DNA of 44,588 nucleotides, taken from assembly GCA_018398765.1 (NCBI GenBank), contig JAHBMJ010004517.1, positions 25,001 through 69,588 on the forward strand. The letters run 5' to 3'. The translations under genes were made by a program, and so were the position numbers. Under the pieces are notes generated by a model, which saw nothing but the letters and a program-made list of their open reading frames with translations, was not told where the DNA came from and did not search any database. Positions 9,493-20,328 of the stretch are shown one piece after another; positions within the stretch are counted from its first letter, which is position 1, and every line of letters begins with the position of its first letter. Origin of the DNA: Chromera velia. Taxonomy: Eukaryota; Sar; Chromeraceae.

Positions 9493-11499
9493 ATGAAGGG
9501 GCTCCTCGCTGGACTGGTCTTTCTCAGTCTGACAGCAGGAGTTGTCGACGCACTTGTACGTCGTGACACCCAAACGCGTGACCGTCTCCACACACAGTCC
9601 GATTCCTCCCTGCCAGCGTACGAGGATCTCTTTCCGCCTCCGTCCTATGAAGAAGCCGATCTCCAGACAAGCAACGGCACAGGATTCCGTTGGTCGGAAG
9701 AAGGGGATGCAGATCCAACAGAGGATTTGTGGACGGGCGGTGGGCGAGTGGAACCGATGAAAGAAGAGGATTATTACACTTACGATCCTCTAGACAGGCG
9801 CCACGTATCCGACTTGCCCGTTTGGGATCCCCTACTGCACAAAAAGAGGCGTGTAGACGAGCCCCTAGAGGACCCCTTGGACAAGCACGACGACTGGAAC
9901 CTGCCCACATACCGCCCAGAATGGGCATATGAGGACAAAGAAGACACGATTGCCGGCAACCTTCATGAGCTGAAGGGGCAGTTGCTGGCTTGGAAAAACG
10001 ATTTCAGGGCCAAGGCAACAGATGAGTTGGTAGACACATTGGCAGATGTCTTCACCGATTACATGTTGGACATTCGAGCGTCCTGTCAGGAATTTGTCAA
10101 ACAGACAGAAAACATCGCAATACAGAAGTATCAAAGAAGAAAGCTCTCGAAAAGAAAGGCCCAGTTAAAGGCTGAGAAGGAAATGGTCTTTCTTAAACAG
10201 ATGTGTGCATTCGCAGCATGGGATGTGTTTGAGGAAACCATCTCCAAAAACGCCAATAGAGATTACAGGGAAGTGTACGAATGGACGAGACTCATTTGGA
10301 AACAGAGAGATTATTGGGAGATCTCTGTTTTCCGAGCGAAGGATGCAAAGAAAGCACGAAAGCTGCTGATTGCGGGTAAGGTGGCAGTAGCCACTTTTGG
10401 TACCGCCGTGGGTGTGGCGACCACCGTGGCCACTATGGGGTTGAGCACCCCGCTGGCGGTGGGGATCGGGTTGGCTGTTGGGAATTCGGTGTTTGCGAAT
10501 TGGGCAGAGAAGAAAATGCACAGGTACGCACGGAATGTGGGTGGGGGTGGGCTTACACAAAAAGCGGGGAGTTTGGGGTTGAATGTTGGTCTGACTTTTG
10601 TCAAGATGACTCCTGCAATGGCGCTTTTTGCGGAGGGCGTGCAATTCATACACGGTGTGGCAGACATCGTGTTGTCCGAAGAGTTAGACAAGAAGAACCA
10701 CGTGACTTTGAATGCATTGACAAAGAAAAGAATGCGGGTGTTGGTGATGTCTCACAATCTTGACAGTCTGATGGACGATGTCGAGGCAAAGATAGATAGA
10801 GAGATGGAGTATGAGAAAGAAAAAAAGAGTCTGGAGGCTTCCCTCTCCCTCTCAGCCTCCAATGAAGCCGAAAAGTCGGAGAAGTCGTCCACGTCTAGGT
10901 CGTGGCGGAAGCGTTGGTTCTCCATCTCTCGTTCCTCTTCGAAAACCCCCATAGCCAGCAACTCCTCTGATCCCTATTCCCTTCCCCCCACCCTCCCCAC
11001 TACACTGGAAAATGAAGAAGGCCCAGACCCCTACCCGAGTCCCGACACAACTCCGCAAGCAGACAGTCTTCAGGACATAGATTCCCCCCCTTCCTCCCCC
11101 TCTAAAGCCGAGAAAGAGGCACAGACTATGAGAGAGGAACTGCAAAAGAAGTATGAAGAGCAGGCAGTGCGGGAGATGGAGATGAGGGAGAAACGGAAGA
11201 TCAACGCTGAATGGGCCAAGTGGATACCCGACGACATTTCCCACCTAGGTTTGGACCCAAACCCAGAGAAGGGGTTGAAATCACTAGTCAAGAAGTATCT
11301 CAAGATCAGGTTGGACGCAGACAAGATGGCGGTATGGAAGGCAGACCAAGAGAGGAGAATCAAAATGGCAGAGGAAGAGGAAGAAAAGATCGATAACATG
11401 GGCACAGACGATGTTTACCATTTTGCAGGCTTGGTTAAGAAGCCAAAGGAAAAAAGTGACACAGACGAAGATGGAAAGACAGAGATGGACACAGAGTGA
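9493..11499 (+). CDS. Intronless predicted secreted/membrane protein with Gly/Ala-rich hydrophobic hairpin, 668 aa
   Basis: The first ATG of a long open frame is at 9493. Its N-terminus KGLLAGLVFLSLTAGVVDA is a clear signal peptide (residues 1 to about 21), which supports this start; the frame upstream has no earlier ATG. The luminal/extracellular region begins with acidic, Tyr/Pro-rich sequence containing a PPSY motif (about residues 49-52) and repeated D/N-LP-x-Y/W-x-P motifs. A Lys/Glu-rich helical region follows. Two hydrophobic segments lie at about 292-335 (Gly/Ala-rich, glycine-zipper-like, VAVATFGTAVGVATTVATMG) and 359-395 (LGLNVGLTFV, MALFAEGVQFI). The C-terminus is a Ser/Pro-rich linker (about 469-537), then a charged coiled coil (about 539-577) and an acidic tail. 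Unlike its neighbours it has no intron. The family is not recognised. A membrane-inserting hairpin is possible, but no toxin or channel family could be assigned. Confidence 0.85.
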   Translation: MKGLLAGLVFLSLTAGVVDALVRRDTQTRDRLHTQSDSSLPAYEDLFPPPSYEEADLQTSNGTGFRWSEEGDADPTEDLWTGGGRVEPMKEEDYYTYDPLDRRHVSDLPVWDPLLHKKRRVDEPLEDPLDKHDDWNLPTYRPEWAYEDKEDTIAGNLHELKGQLLAWKNDFRAKATDELVDTLADVFTDYMLDIRASCQEFVKQTENIAIQKYQRRKLSKRKAQLKAEKEMVFLKQMCAFAAWDVFEETISKNANRDYREVYEWTRLIWKQRDYWEISVFRAKDAKKARKLLIAGKVAVATFGTAVGVATTVATMGLSTPLAVGIGLAVGNSVFANWAEKKMHRYARNVGGGGLTQKAGSLGLNVGLTFVKMTPAMALFAEGVQFIHGVADIVLSEELDKKNHVTLNALTKKRMRVLVMSHNLDSLMDDVEAKIDREMEYEKEKKSLEASLSLSASNEAEKSEKSSTSRSWRKRWFSISRSSSKTPIASNSSDPYSLPPTLPTTLENEEGPDPYPSPDTTPQADSLQDIDSPPSSPSKAEKEAQTMREELQKKYEEQAVREMEMREKRKINAEWAKWIPDDISHLGLDPNPEKGLKSLVKKYLKIRLDADKMAVWKADQERRIKMAEEEEEKIDNMGTDDVYHFAGLVKKPKEKSDTDEDGKTEMDTE

Positions 11500-13900
11500 G
11501 ACACACAGACAGAAAGAAAGAGGGGGTGGGTGCAGGAGATTGTGCGACCACTCATTCGCCTGCAAGCCTTGTGTTGTGTTTGAATGGACATCTCCGGTGG
11601 GGGGGTGCATGAGCACAATGAAACTGCATCCACACGCACACGGACCGCGTAGGGTGTGAAGCAAGGACATGGTTTCGATTCGAATATTTGTCCTTGCCTC
11701 GCTGTGCAAGTATAGGCTCAAGGGTGGCAGGAGTCCAATTTTTGTGTTTGGACTTTGGGGAACCGGGGGGGGTGCTGTGAGAAGACGATGATTGATTCAT
11801 TCGGTCATGCGATCATGAAAAGAAATGCAATGAATTCTTTCGATGGGGGAAGGGGAGCATGCAGGGTCTGGGCGTTCAGTTGAAGGAACGACATTGTGCG
11901 TGCGTGTCTCTCTCTCTGTAGTCAGCGAGAGCGCGCATGCATCCCACATTGGCGTATCCAGACCCTTGGCACGCCGGGCGGCGGTCTGAAAGACAGATTG
12001 ATGGATACATGCATGGGTGGGTGGTGAGTGGGCCGGTGCGTGGAGCCTCGCGAGAAAGGAGCGAGGGAGCCCATGAGGAGAGGAGAGGGGAATCAGACAA
12101 GCTTCGTGAGGACCTGATGGATGGCATCAGTAGACATGCAGGTATTGAAAACACATGCAGGCGTGCCAGCAAGCATTGCCAGTGAGAGCATTTTTTCGAG
12201 GTGGTTTGATCGACCGTCTGGTCGGCCCGTGCAAAACTGTTCTTCTCTATTCATGTCTTACGATTGACTTATCCACTGATCGACTCGTATCCGACGGAAA
12301 GGAACGTGTTTTGTGGAGGTACGCAGGGGGGGAGCGGGTTGATGAAGGCAGGTTACAGTAGAAGCTTGATGCATTCATAAAGACGCGTTGATAGACGCAC
12401 CGTGACAGCAGGTGTGAGGATCAGTCAATCTATGTAAGCAACGGGATTTGAAAACAGCTTGATTCAAAGTGTGACTCGGATGGTATCTGTGAAGTTTGCG
12501 CATGTTTCCTCGGTAAAAAACAAAGAGCCTCAGACTGCATGATGACAAGAGTTCATTGAATTAAAAAAATGTAATAAAAATGTATATGACGTCAAATAAT
12601 GATTGAAAACAATTTTTTTAAAAAAATGTTATAATTTTATTGACTCTGATCGATGACGGGGCGACTTAATCCTGGTAGAACGGCGACAGTGTTTTAGTAG
12701 GGCACTAATTAATTAAATCACTATTATATTATCATAGACTAAGATGGAGTCTTGTCACCTAGGCTGAAACTACTAAGGCTGCAATCCAAAATATTATCCA
12801 CTAAACTAGCCACTAAACTCACTAGTTAACCAAAGTATGATATCAAACACTTTTATCATCATCATCATCATCCGCTATCATTGTCTGCCTAGACGAGTGG
12901 CCTAGCCTTTAAGGCTTCCAACGTTCAGCAAGAGACAAGCTCGGCAGCCCTCTTCCAAAGGAGAAAGCACACGTAAAAACACGACAAATAACCCCTAGTA
13001 GCTCAAAAGGGGCTTGTCCTGAACTATAAGAAAAGGTCGGCTTTAAACGCTGGTCTGTAGGATTAAAAGATGACCGGGGGGAGCCAAGCTACCCGCCTTC
13101 TTCTATCCCATCTCTTTTTTTTTCTCTTTTTCTTTATTCTCTTTGCTTTTCGCCGACTGGTCTTCGTATACTGGGAACCTCGCGTTATCACAGCCGTCCT
13201 GAAGTGCTCCATGGCGTGTGGATACGTGTGACTTACCATCCTTACCCAGGTGAAAACCCCCCATCAAGTCATGCCCCCAGATTTTTACCGTCTCCTAGCT
13301 CCGATTTTCTTCTTCTACACAGCACTGCCTTCTCAAAAACTGGCTGCAGCCGTGAGTGTGGCTTGTCTGGTCGATATTGAACGAAGGGGGAAACCTAGAA
13401 GGCTAGCATCTACCTCCAGGCGTGCAGAATCATGGGCACGGCCATGTTTACCATGGTTTTGGATCTGTGTAGGATAGAGAGCCCAGCTTGCAGGCATCTT
13501 CTCAGTCGGTTGAAGCTCCAAGGTCATTGTGGGTATTAATAATTTTGCTTCCTCTGCTTGCTCTGTGGTTGTTTTTTTGGCGTATCCGCTGCTTGTTCTG
13601 GAGTGAGGGAATATAATCTGGCAACTCCGGGTGCCTCAACTACGTCAAGAGACTGCCAGTAGGGGGGAACAAGAAGTTCGTAAAGCCGTCTCCGACTGTT
13701 GCAGAAGAAACTCATTATGTTTGGAGCTGGAAGTCTTCTGCAGCCATGTGGGGTGCCTGCTTTAATAGTAATTTTAAATGTAAAATATATATTAAAGCTT
13801 AGAAGCTAGCGTGTTTTACAGTAAACTTTTACTGTTTTACAAATAAAGGTGCCCAGGGTCATGTGCTGTCACATAGTGACATCATTTATAGGTTGGCTGA
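11500..13900. other. Gene-poor spacer
   Basis: No supported exon. It includes the 3' flank of the secreted-protein gene, AT-rich DNA at about 12540-12860, an (ATC)n tract at 12855-12872, a poly-pyrimidine block near 13115-13145, and the inverted motif GTTTTACAGTAAACTTTTAC near 13810. Short ORFs (for example 13250-13477) show no domain or codon signal. Confidence 0.5.
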
Positions 13901-13906
13901 TAGTAT

Positions 13907-14062
13907 GAATAGTATACTATTCAAACTATTTCTAGACAGGGAATTAGAACAGTATACTATTCATAAATAGTAAACTATTCATAATATAAAAAATTTAAAA
14001 CGTCGAAGAATATTTGAGAAAATAGTGTTGAATAGTTTACTATTCTGGAATAGTTACTATTC
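13907..14062. repeat. Cluster of GAATAGT...ACTATTC palindromes
   Basis: A perfect 16-bp palindrome GAATAGTATACTATTC lies at 13907-13922. Related inverted motifs follow: AGTATACTATTC and AATAGTAAACTATTC at about 13950-13981, GAATAGTTTACTATTC at 14030-14045, and GAATAGTTACTATTC at 14048-14062. All share 7-bp arms around 1-2 bp centres. The cluster ends 43 bp before the target duplication of the hAT-type element. Confidence 0.85.
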
Positions 14063-14104
14063 AGAATCTGACAGCTAAGAAAAGAAGCCGACCCATAGAT
14101 GATG

Positions 14105-14112
14105 ATAGTGTC
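14105..14112. repeat. 8-bp target-site duplication, left copy
   Basis: ATAGTGTC abuts the left inverted end of the transposon. The identical octamer follows the right end at 16393-16400. Confidence 0.85.
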
Positions 14113-16392
14113 TAAGGCTGAGAAAAGGTGCATAAAGTGCTGGTGCTGGTGTAAAAATAAGTTTGCACCTTAAATCAGGTGCAAATTTCACTATAAAAAA
14201 AACAGGTGCAAAATAAGGTGCACCGTTTACCTTATAAAAACTAGGTTTCTAGGGCTGATTTCTAGTGTTTCTAGCAGCCAAAAGGTGCCTCATTCAAGGC
14301 TCAAGCGCTTTTTATGACATAGATTAGCTACACAAACTTTTATTATGTAAAACAGCCTAAAATGTGAGTAAAAAGGCGACAACAGGTAAAAAAAGGTTTT
14401 TTACTCCAATTAAAGAACATGTCTCCAATTGTCTCATGACTTCATCTCTTTATAGGCCAGTTTAAGCAACGTTTTTGACCTGCTCAATGTTTTTCCTGCA
14501 TGGATTTACACTATTTGAATATGTTTGGCGCCGTTTGCGTGCTGCACCGTAGTCTAGTTCTGTCTCTATGGTCCATAATGGTCCATAAAACCTTCAAACT
14601 GTATGCATGCCCCTTTGGAGCAAACTCATAAAGAAAACAACGACAAATGGTGTGATTTCATGAGAAAGAAAAAGAAGAAAGAATCAAACAAAAGAAATTT
14701 TTGATCTTGATTTGCATTTCTTCTCTGAGCAAGGGCATGTACATGTAAGCGAGGGTCTGATCTCAAAGGGTCAGAGCCCAACCCCATCATAACCTGGCTA
14801 TCCTCTTCATTCACCCCCCTACCCCACCCCGAACCGACAACAGAGGACGAAGAACAGGAAGAAAAGGAAGAAAAAGGAGAAGAAGAAGAAGAAGGAACAG
14901 CAGACCTTTCATAGACTTTTTCCCACTCGAAGTCCTACTTGAAAACCGACTTCAGTATGTTATCTTTCTTCCCGGAAATTCCTCGGGTCTGATGCGGGCA
15001 GATAGAAAGGAGGCTTTGGCTTTGTCTTTTAGTTTCGCGGTGACTTTCGCCGGCTTTCGCTTTGCTGGTTTCTTTTTTGTCAACAGGGGGCTGTCTTGTT
15101 TCTTTGTCAATCCCCAGACTCTCCAACTCCCTCCACACTAACCTAATGTACTGCCCACCCTGGTAGCTAAGAAAAGAAGCTGTCCACCAGAGTACGTCCC
15201 ATCATCCCAACCTAGGGATAATCGCCACCCGTGTGAAAACGAATCAAATCGTTCCGCTCGGGAAGCTTGTAGCTCTGCAGGCCCTCTCTAGCCCAAGCAG
15301 TGAAAAATGATTCACCGCAGTGACCGGTACGTAGGACCGGTATGACTAACAGCATGCGAACAAAGGTGTAAACGCCTCTAGGAAAGCTGCACTTCTTTCC
15401 ACAGACGGATTTCAAACCCTTTGGAAGTACCAAACGCAACAACAAGCCTTGGCATGACAAAAAATCAGATAGCACAGATACAGATCTGTATATGAGCATG
15501 CAAACTTGACGTCAAGCCATCAGCAGACGGAAGTGGCGAATCAACTGTCGGAATGGTTCCACTCTCTAATGTAAAGCACCAAACTGTCAGTGCTGCCAAT
15601 TCCACTCTCACTGACCAAGATAGATTGAGCCCGCCAATCGAAAAGAGCACACGGCACTAGATTTCAAAAGTCCTTACCTGCAACCGAGAGGGAGAGTATC
15701 AACGTACTTTCGTGTATGCATGTTCCCATACATGTGTATGCCATTTCTGCTTCTCTTCTTCATATCGAAAAGAATCTCTGTACAACACTGCATTGGCTAG
15801 TGCATTGGCATTCATCTTTAGATTGCTACTAAAGGTGGGCAAAGCTGTTTTCCTCCTGGCAAACCGTTTGGCATTGTGCATGTATACGGACTTAGTCTGC
15901 TGGCTCAGCTTCTTGACTTAAACCTGTTGTTCTGATCCTTTTGCTTTTTTATGCTTCTCGTTGCTATGCGTGTACAGTCCTTTGTGTTACATAGAGTATC
16001 CAATAAAATAGTTCTCATGCTGCAAAGAGAAGAAGTCAACATATGTAGATTTGATTTGATGCAGAAAGCAGCTTTGGAATCCGAAAGCGCGTATGCACAC
16101 TTGCACATTCAATGACCGGCCCTATATTTAGCCGATTTTTATTTTAAAATCGGTTAATAGGCCTTGTTCCGCATGCACCGTGGCCTGGCAACACGTTTGT
16201 ATGTATAGGCCGCGGAGAGCTATGGGGGCAGGGCCACGGCGCGTTAAATGACCATGACGCTGACACTTTTCACCCAATTCCATTCAATCAGGTGCAAAAC
16301 AGGTGCATCAGGTGCATCTGGTACAAAACAGGTACATCTGGTACAGCTTCTTGGTTTGCACCTTTTCTGAGGTGCACCTTTTCCAAGCCTTA
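14113..16392. mobile_element. Non-autonomous hAT-type DNA transposon, 2,280 bp
   Basis: The ends are inverted repeats: left TAAGGCTGAGAAAAGGTGCA, right (reverse complement) TAAGGCTTGGAAAAGGTGCA, 18 of 20 identical. The element is flanked by the exact 8-bp duplication ATAGTGTC. Eight-bp duplications and ends fitting YARNG are typical of hAT elements. Subterminal AGGTGCA/TGCACCT motifs cluster at both ends, as transposase-binding repeats do in hAT elements: left at 14126, 14164, 14177, 14204 and 14216; right at 16290, 16301, 16310, 16357 and 16370. No transposase or BED zinc-finger frame is visible, so it is non-autonomous. The interior may include captured host sequence: on the minus strand around 15130-15190 an acceptor-like tract leads into the frame YQGGQYIRLVWRELESLG. 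Family assignment is by structure only. Confidence 0.85.
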
Positions 16393-16400
16393 ATAGTGTC
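16393..16400. repeat. 8-bp target-site duplication, right copy
   Basis: ATAGTGTC immediately after the right inverted end (…AAGCCTTA), identical to 14105-14112. Confidence 0.85.
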
Positions 16401-18497
16401 ACAGAAGGGAGAAAAAAAATTGTTCACTGTTTACATATATGTTAACGTAATGTTCCAGAAGCATGCTGCTCCTGTTTTTTTGCTTGTCGATGCGCACTTC
16501 TTTTCTCTCTTTCTATTTGGTAAGGGGTGCATGCCGAGCGAATTGATTTTTAAGCGCGTAAGTCCCCATCCGGATCCTTAAATACTGCGCACGCCATCAT
16601 TGTTTCGGCTCGCTTCACGCATGATATTCATCTTTCCATGCGCTTCTCTCTCTTTGACTGATCCCGGCTCACCTCTCCTGTCAGTGATTGCACGTTGAGT
16701 GACGCACGCTGAGTCCCGATTGTTTATGCAAGTGATTGCCATCCCTGGAACTCTTTCACTTCTCGTTTGGGGCTTTCCGGGGTTCTCGCACGCAGGGACT
16801 TCGTCAAGCATCTCCTCTCGCATGCATTTTGACTCACAAAATTTCTCATTGTTTCGTCTTGATCGATTGCTAGAATTGAACGTTTTTTCCTCTGGGAGTG
16901 GCTCTCTGCTTGCCACTCAGTAACGACTTTCTCTGAAATAAGGACCTACGGATCGATTTCATCGTGAGTCTTTATTTCTGTCTTCGTGTATAGCTAGATA
17001 TTCGTTCTTATAGTCTAGAAAACATCTCGGTTAAATTGTCAATATGTGCATATGATTAAATTGAGTTAATTTATGAAATTATTATTATTATATTTTTTTT
17101 TTCTTGTATAAAACCGACACTTTTTAACTGAGTTAAATTCAAAGTTTCTCAAGAACTTGGTGGAATCTGATGTAAAATTTAGTAAAATGTATTTTTGCTA
17201 ACTGTGAAATTTAGTTCACAAGTATGATTTTAATTACATTTTATATATATACGTTATACATTAAACTTGGCACTAAACTTCATTCTTTTCGTGATTATAA
17301 ACGTTTTTCCACCTAGTTTCCCACTCAAAAACGAAAAAAGAAATTAAAAAAGACTTGGCATTCAAGTACACGTAATGATAATAATCAAGTTTCATTAAAA
17401 AACATAACGTATATGACCAATTGTCAGCGACTTTTGTTCATACGCTAGTGGTGGCGCCACTAAATGCAGCGTTCACCATACTAGCCATCATGCAGGCTCT
17501 ACGAGTGTCAGCACCGTCAGGCTGACTACCACGCATGTAAGATTGCAGTACGCAGCAAGTTCAACCAAGTTGCCATCAAGTGGCATCAACGCCGATTGGA
17601 CCGCACCCCAACCAAACGCGAGGCGGACTTAGAGACCGACCTGGAGGCGGACAGACCTAGGGACAGACATGCAGATCGAGATGGACAGGCCACTCAGGCA
17701 TGCACGTGCATTGGATTAAAGTGTGCAGGCCAGAAGTGAGCAAACAAGACGAAGAACTTCAAGCATGGAAGGCAAAGGAGACCAGTGGTATTGCGCTTGC
17801 TCGTAATTCGACCTGCCCTGGTGTTGTCTTCACGCACTGATGCACGCACGTATCGAATTAGAAGAACGCAAGCATGCACATGTTTCGCGGGCATGCAGTG
17901 CACTGCACGCGCATGCATGGAAATGCCACACCCCAACCACGGATTTCGACACGTACGAACCGTAAAGGACAAGCAGTAGTTAGCGAGTAAGTCAGTCAGT
18001 TAGTTAGCCATTTTACACGTCAGTCCTCCAAGACAGATTCTGCTTCTCCCGTCCCCCCGCCCTTCAGGTGGCGCAAGCAAGAGGAGCAGGCGAAGGAACA
18101 AATGAAGGCCCACAAGACAATTAATTAAACAGAGGACTGACAAAAGAGGAGTAAGGAAAAAAGGACACACAGGAAGGTTTCCATTCCATCGCTTTGCGTC
18201 CTCAGGAAGAAAGGACTTATTTAGAACAACCACAACAGGAGGAGGGCACCCCCACAAACAGAGAAAGAAGGAATCAACAGGAATATTCCAGCCTGCCCAT
18301 GCAATCAGAAGAGACTGCATGAAACTCCGTTCCCCTGCATCTGCCTGCCTGCCTCCCAGACAAGCATGCATGCACGCACGCTCTCCCTCAGCAGGGATTC
18401 ATGTCCCCACTGCATGGTCTCCCTCCTGCCCCCTTTCTCCTTCCCCTTCCCTTCTTAATTCTCTCAACGAACGCCTCCCTCCCTCTCCCTCCCTCGC
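16401..18497. other. Gene-poor spacer
   Basis: No supported exon. 16980-17410 is AT-rich. 17450-18000 has more balanced composition with scattered TGCATGC motifs, but its ORFs are short and featureless. 18400-18500 is CT-rich 3' flank of the minus-strand gene that follows. Confidence 0.45.
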
Positions 18498-19756
18498 TCA
18501 GCAGAGTGCGCTTTTCTTCTTCGGACTGGCGTTGACAAAGTCCGCCAGCTGCTTGTACTTGGTCAGGAAAATCTGGGCCTTCACGGAATCGGCAACCACT
18601 CGGACCTCCGTGCCCTGCTCGCGATCGGGCATCCGCAGAACCTGCAACGTATGAACATGTACACATGTATGAACATATGTACGGTTACTTACTGCATGCT
18701 TAGGTCCAGATAGAAAGCAAACCCTTCGGCCCTTCGCACACTGCTCTCGGTCGGGCGTCCTCAGACGCTACACAAACAGCGAGAAAACAGATAAACAGAC
18801 CATGCATTTCTCCTTCCTTCGTTGTTTCTCCTACTCATTCACGGACAGACATGAAGACTTCTGCAAGTTTTTTTTCTTTCCTTTCAAGCAGAAAAGGCTC
18901 GCCGGCAGAGATATAAACGAAGGGCTCTGCCTCCAGACTCCCCTTCCCATTCCTCAGCCACTGGATGTATGCGTTTATTGAAACACGTGCTACTGTACGC
19001 GCGTGGTGGTGGGGAGAAGCGGAGAATACGAAGGAAGGAAGACAGAGTGACGTGTCCGACAGAGAGGAGCAGGCAGGCACGCGCTCAGCCAAAGTCCGAG
19101 TGGGTGATCATGCAAGCGTGTGAGCATGTTCGTGGAGCGAGAAGGCAGAGATAGGTTGGATGCGGGCAGAGAGGCAGCAACTGGCGCACAGCACAGGACA
19201 CCCAGGGGAATGGAGTGTCTTTGTATGAAGAAGCAACACACAGACAGCTTCAACTGATGTTCCGAAAGACACCGATGATGTCTTCGGGCCCTTTCCAGGA
19301 GTTGTGTGGGTCTGAGTGTAAACTGATAGAGAGCACACACGCAAGACATCACAAACACACGCAAACTGGCTTCTTCAAACGATCAAAGCGACTGACAACT
19401 TCATGATCGATCACCTCCACGCCTCTGATGGCGAAGTCGTTCTTCCCGAACCATCCTCCGTCCGTGCTCCAGGACGAGAAGGAAGCCTTGCCGTTGTACT
19501 TCTGGACCTGCACGAAGACGCCCTCTCCAGGTTTGGCTGTCAGCTTGACGCGGGAGTCCTCGAACGTCCTTCCGTTGTCAATCAAAGTGCACTCCATGAA
19601 CCACGGGTTGTCTCCAAATGCCTCGGGGTGCTCCAATGGCACGTGGGAGGACGACACGGACTCGTTTGTTGTCTGATGCGAAAGATTGAAGGGGGTGTTG
19701 TGAACAACCTTCAAAGGTGCTGGGGCAGCACCAACAGGCGCGTACTGGTGAGCCAT
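18498..19756 (-). CDS. Conserved-looking protein of unknown family, 167 aa, 2 exons
   Basis: Exon 1 is 19756-19397 (ATG at 19756, 120 codons) and exon 2 is 18641-18498 (47 codons plus TGA). They are joined in phase 0 by a GTCAGT donor and a TTGCAG acceptor. The junction reads VEVIDHEV then VLRMPDREQ. The protein has a short N-terminal tail (AHQYAPVG), a Trp/Gly-rich core (NPWFMECTLIDNG, SSWSTDGGWFGKNDFAIRG) suggesting a beta-rich fold, a C-terminal helix (IFLTKYKQLADFV) and a basic end PKKKSALC. No signal peptide or membrane segment is seen. I do not recognise the family. The gene is head to head with the membrane-protein gene at 20329. Confidence 0.8.
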
Positions 19757-20328
19757 AGTGTTTCAGAGCAATGGGGCAACGCCAGAGTGAACAAGACTGA
19801 TCGTTTCTCGACAAACAAAAGCTAACCGTACGACTGGGCTATAAGATCTGCACAGCTGTATATGCAAGATGCTCAAGACTTGCCTCAGTGGTCTCGGAGA
19901 CAAAGTATTGCTGCATGAGAAAGCAACCCAAAGGCAGTGTTCATAACAGGATTCAAGTCCATTAAAGATCGCCCAAAAGTGTGGCGGCGCACTGCCGCAT
20001 TAATTTTCGGCCCGCCATTCTGGCCGGGCCCGGCGGCTCGGCCGATCCGGATCGAATATGGGATAATATGGGCACCTGCTTAATTAATTGGCAGCATTGA
20101 ATTGCCCTGACTTCTGACAGTCGACGGGACGCAAACCTAGCCTTCTCCTCTAGCTATACGAATTTGACACTCTTTTTACTTCAATGTGGGATTATCTCTT
20201 CCTGGAAGCGGGTGTGTAAATTGCTGAACTCCGTAATTTTTCTCGAGACGCTCTTTACGTTTTCCTTGACTGAAATTTGACTTGCCGTCTCCTGGTCTCA
20301 GCTGACCGCCAGTCCCAAGCGCAGAACC
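19757..20328. promoter_or_regulatory. Divergent spacer with GC-rich inverted repeats
   Basis: A 572-bp head-to-head spacer. A GC-rich island at about 19983-20054 contains the hairpin arms GCGGC/GCCGC around GCACT, the palindromic GGCCGGGCCCGGC region, and CGGCCGATCCGGATCG. The surrounding DNA is AT-richer. It is likely to carry the promoters of both flanking genes; this is inferred from position. Confidence 0.4.
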
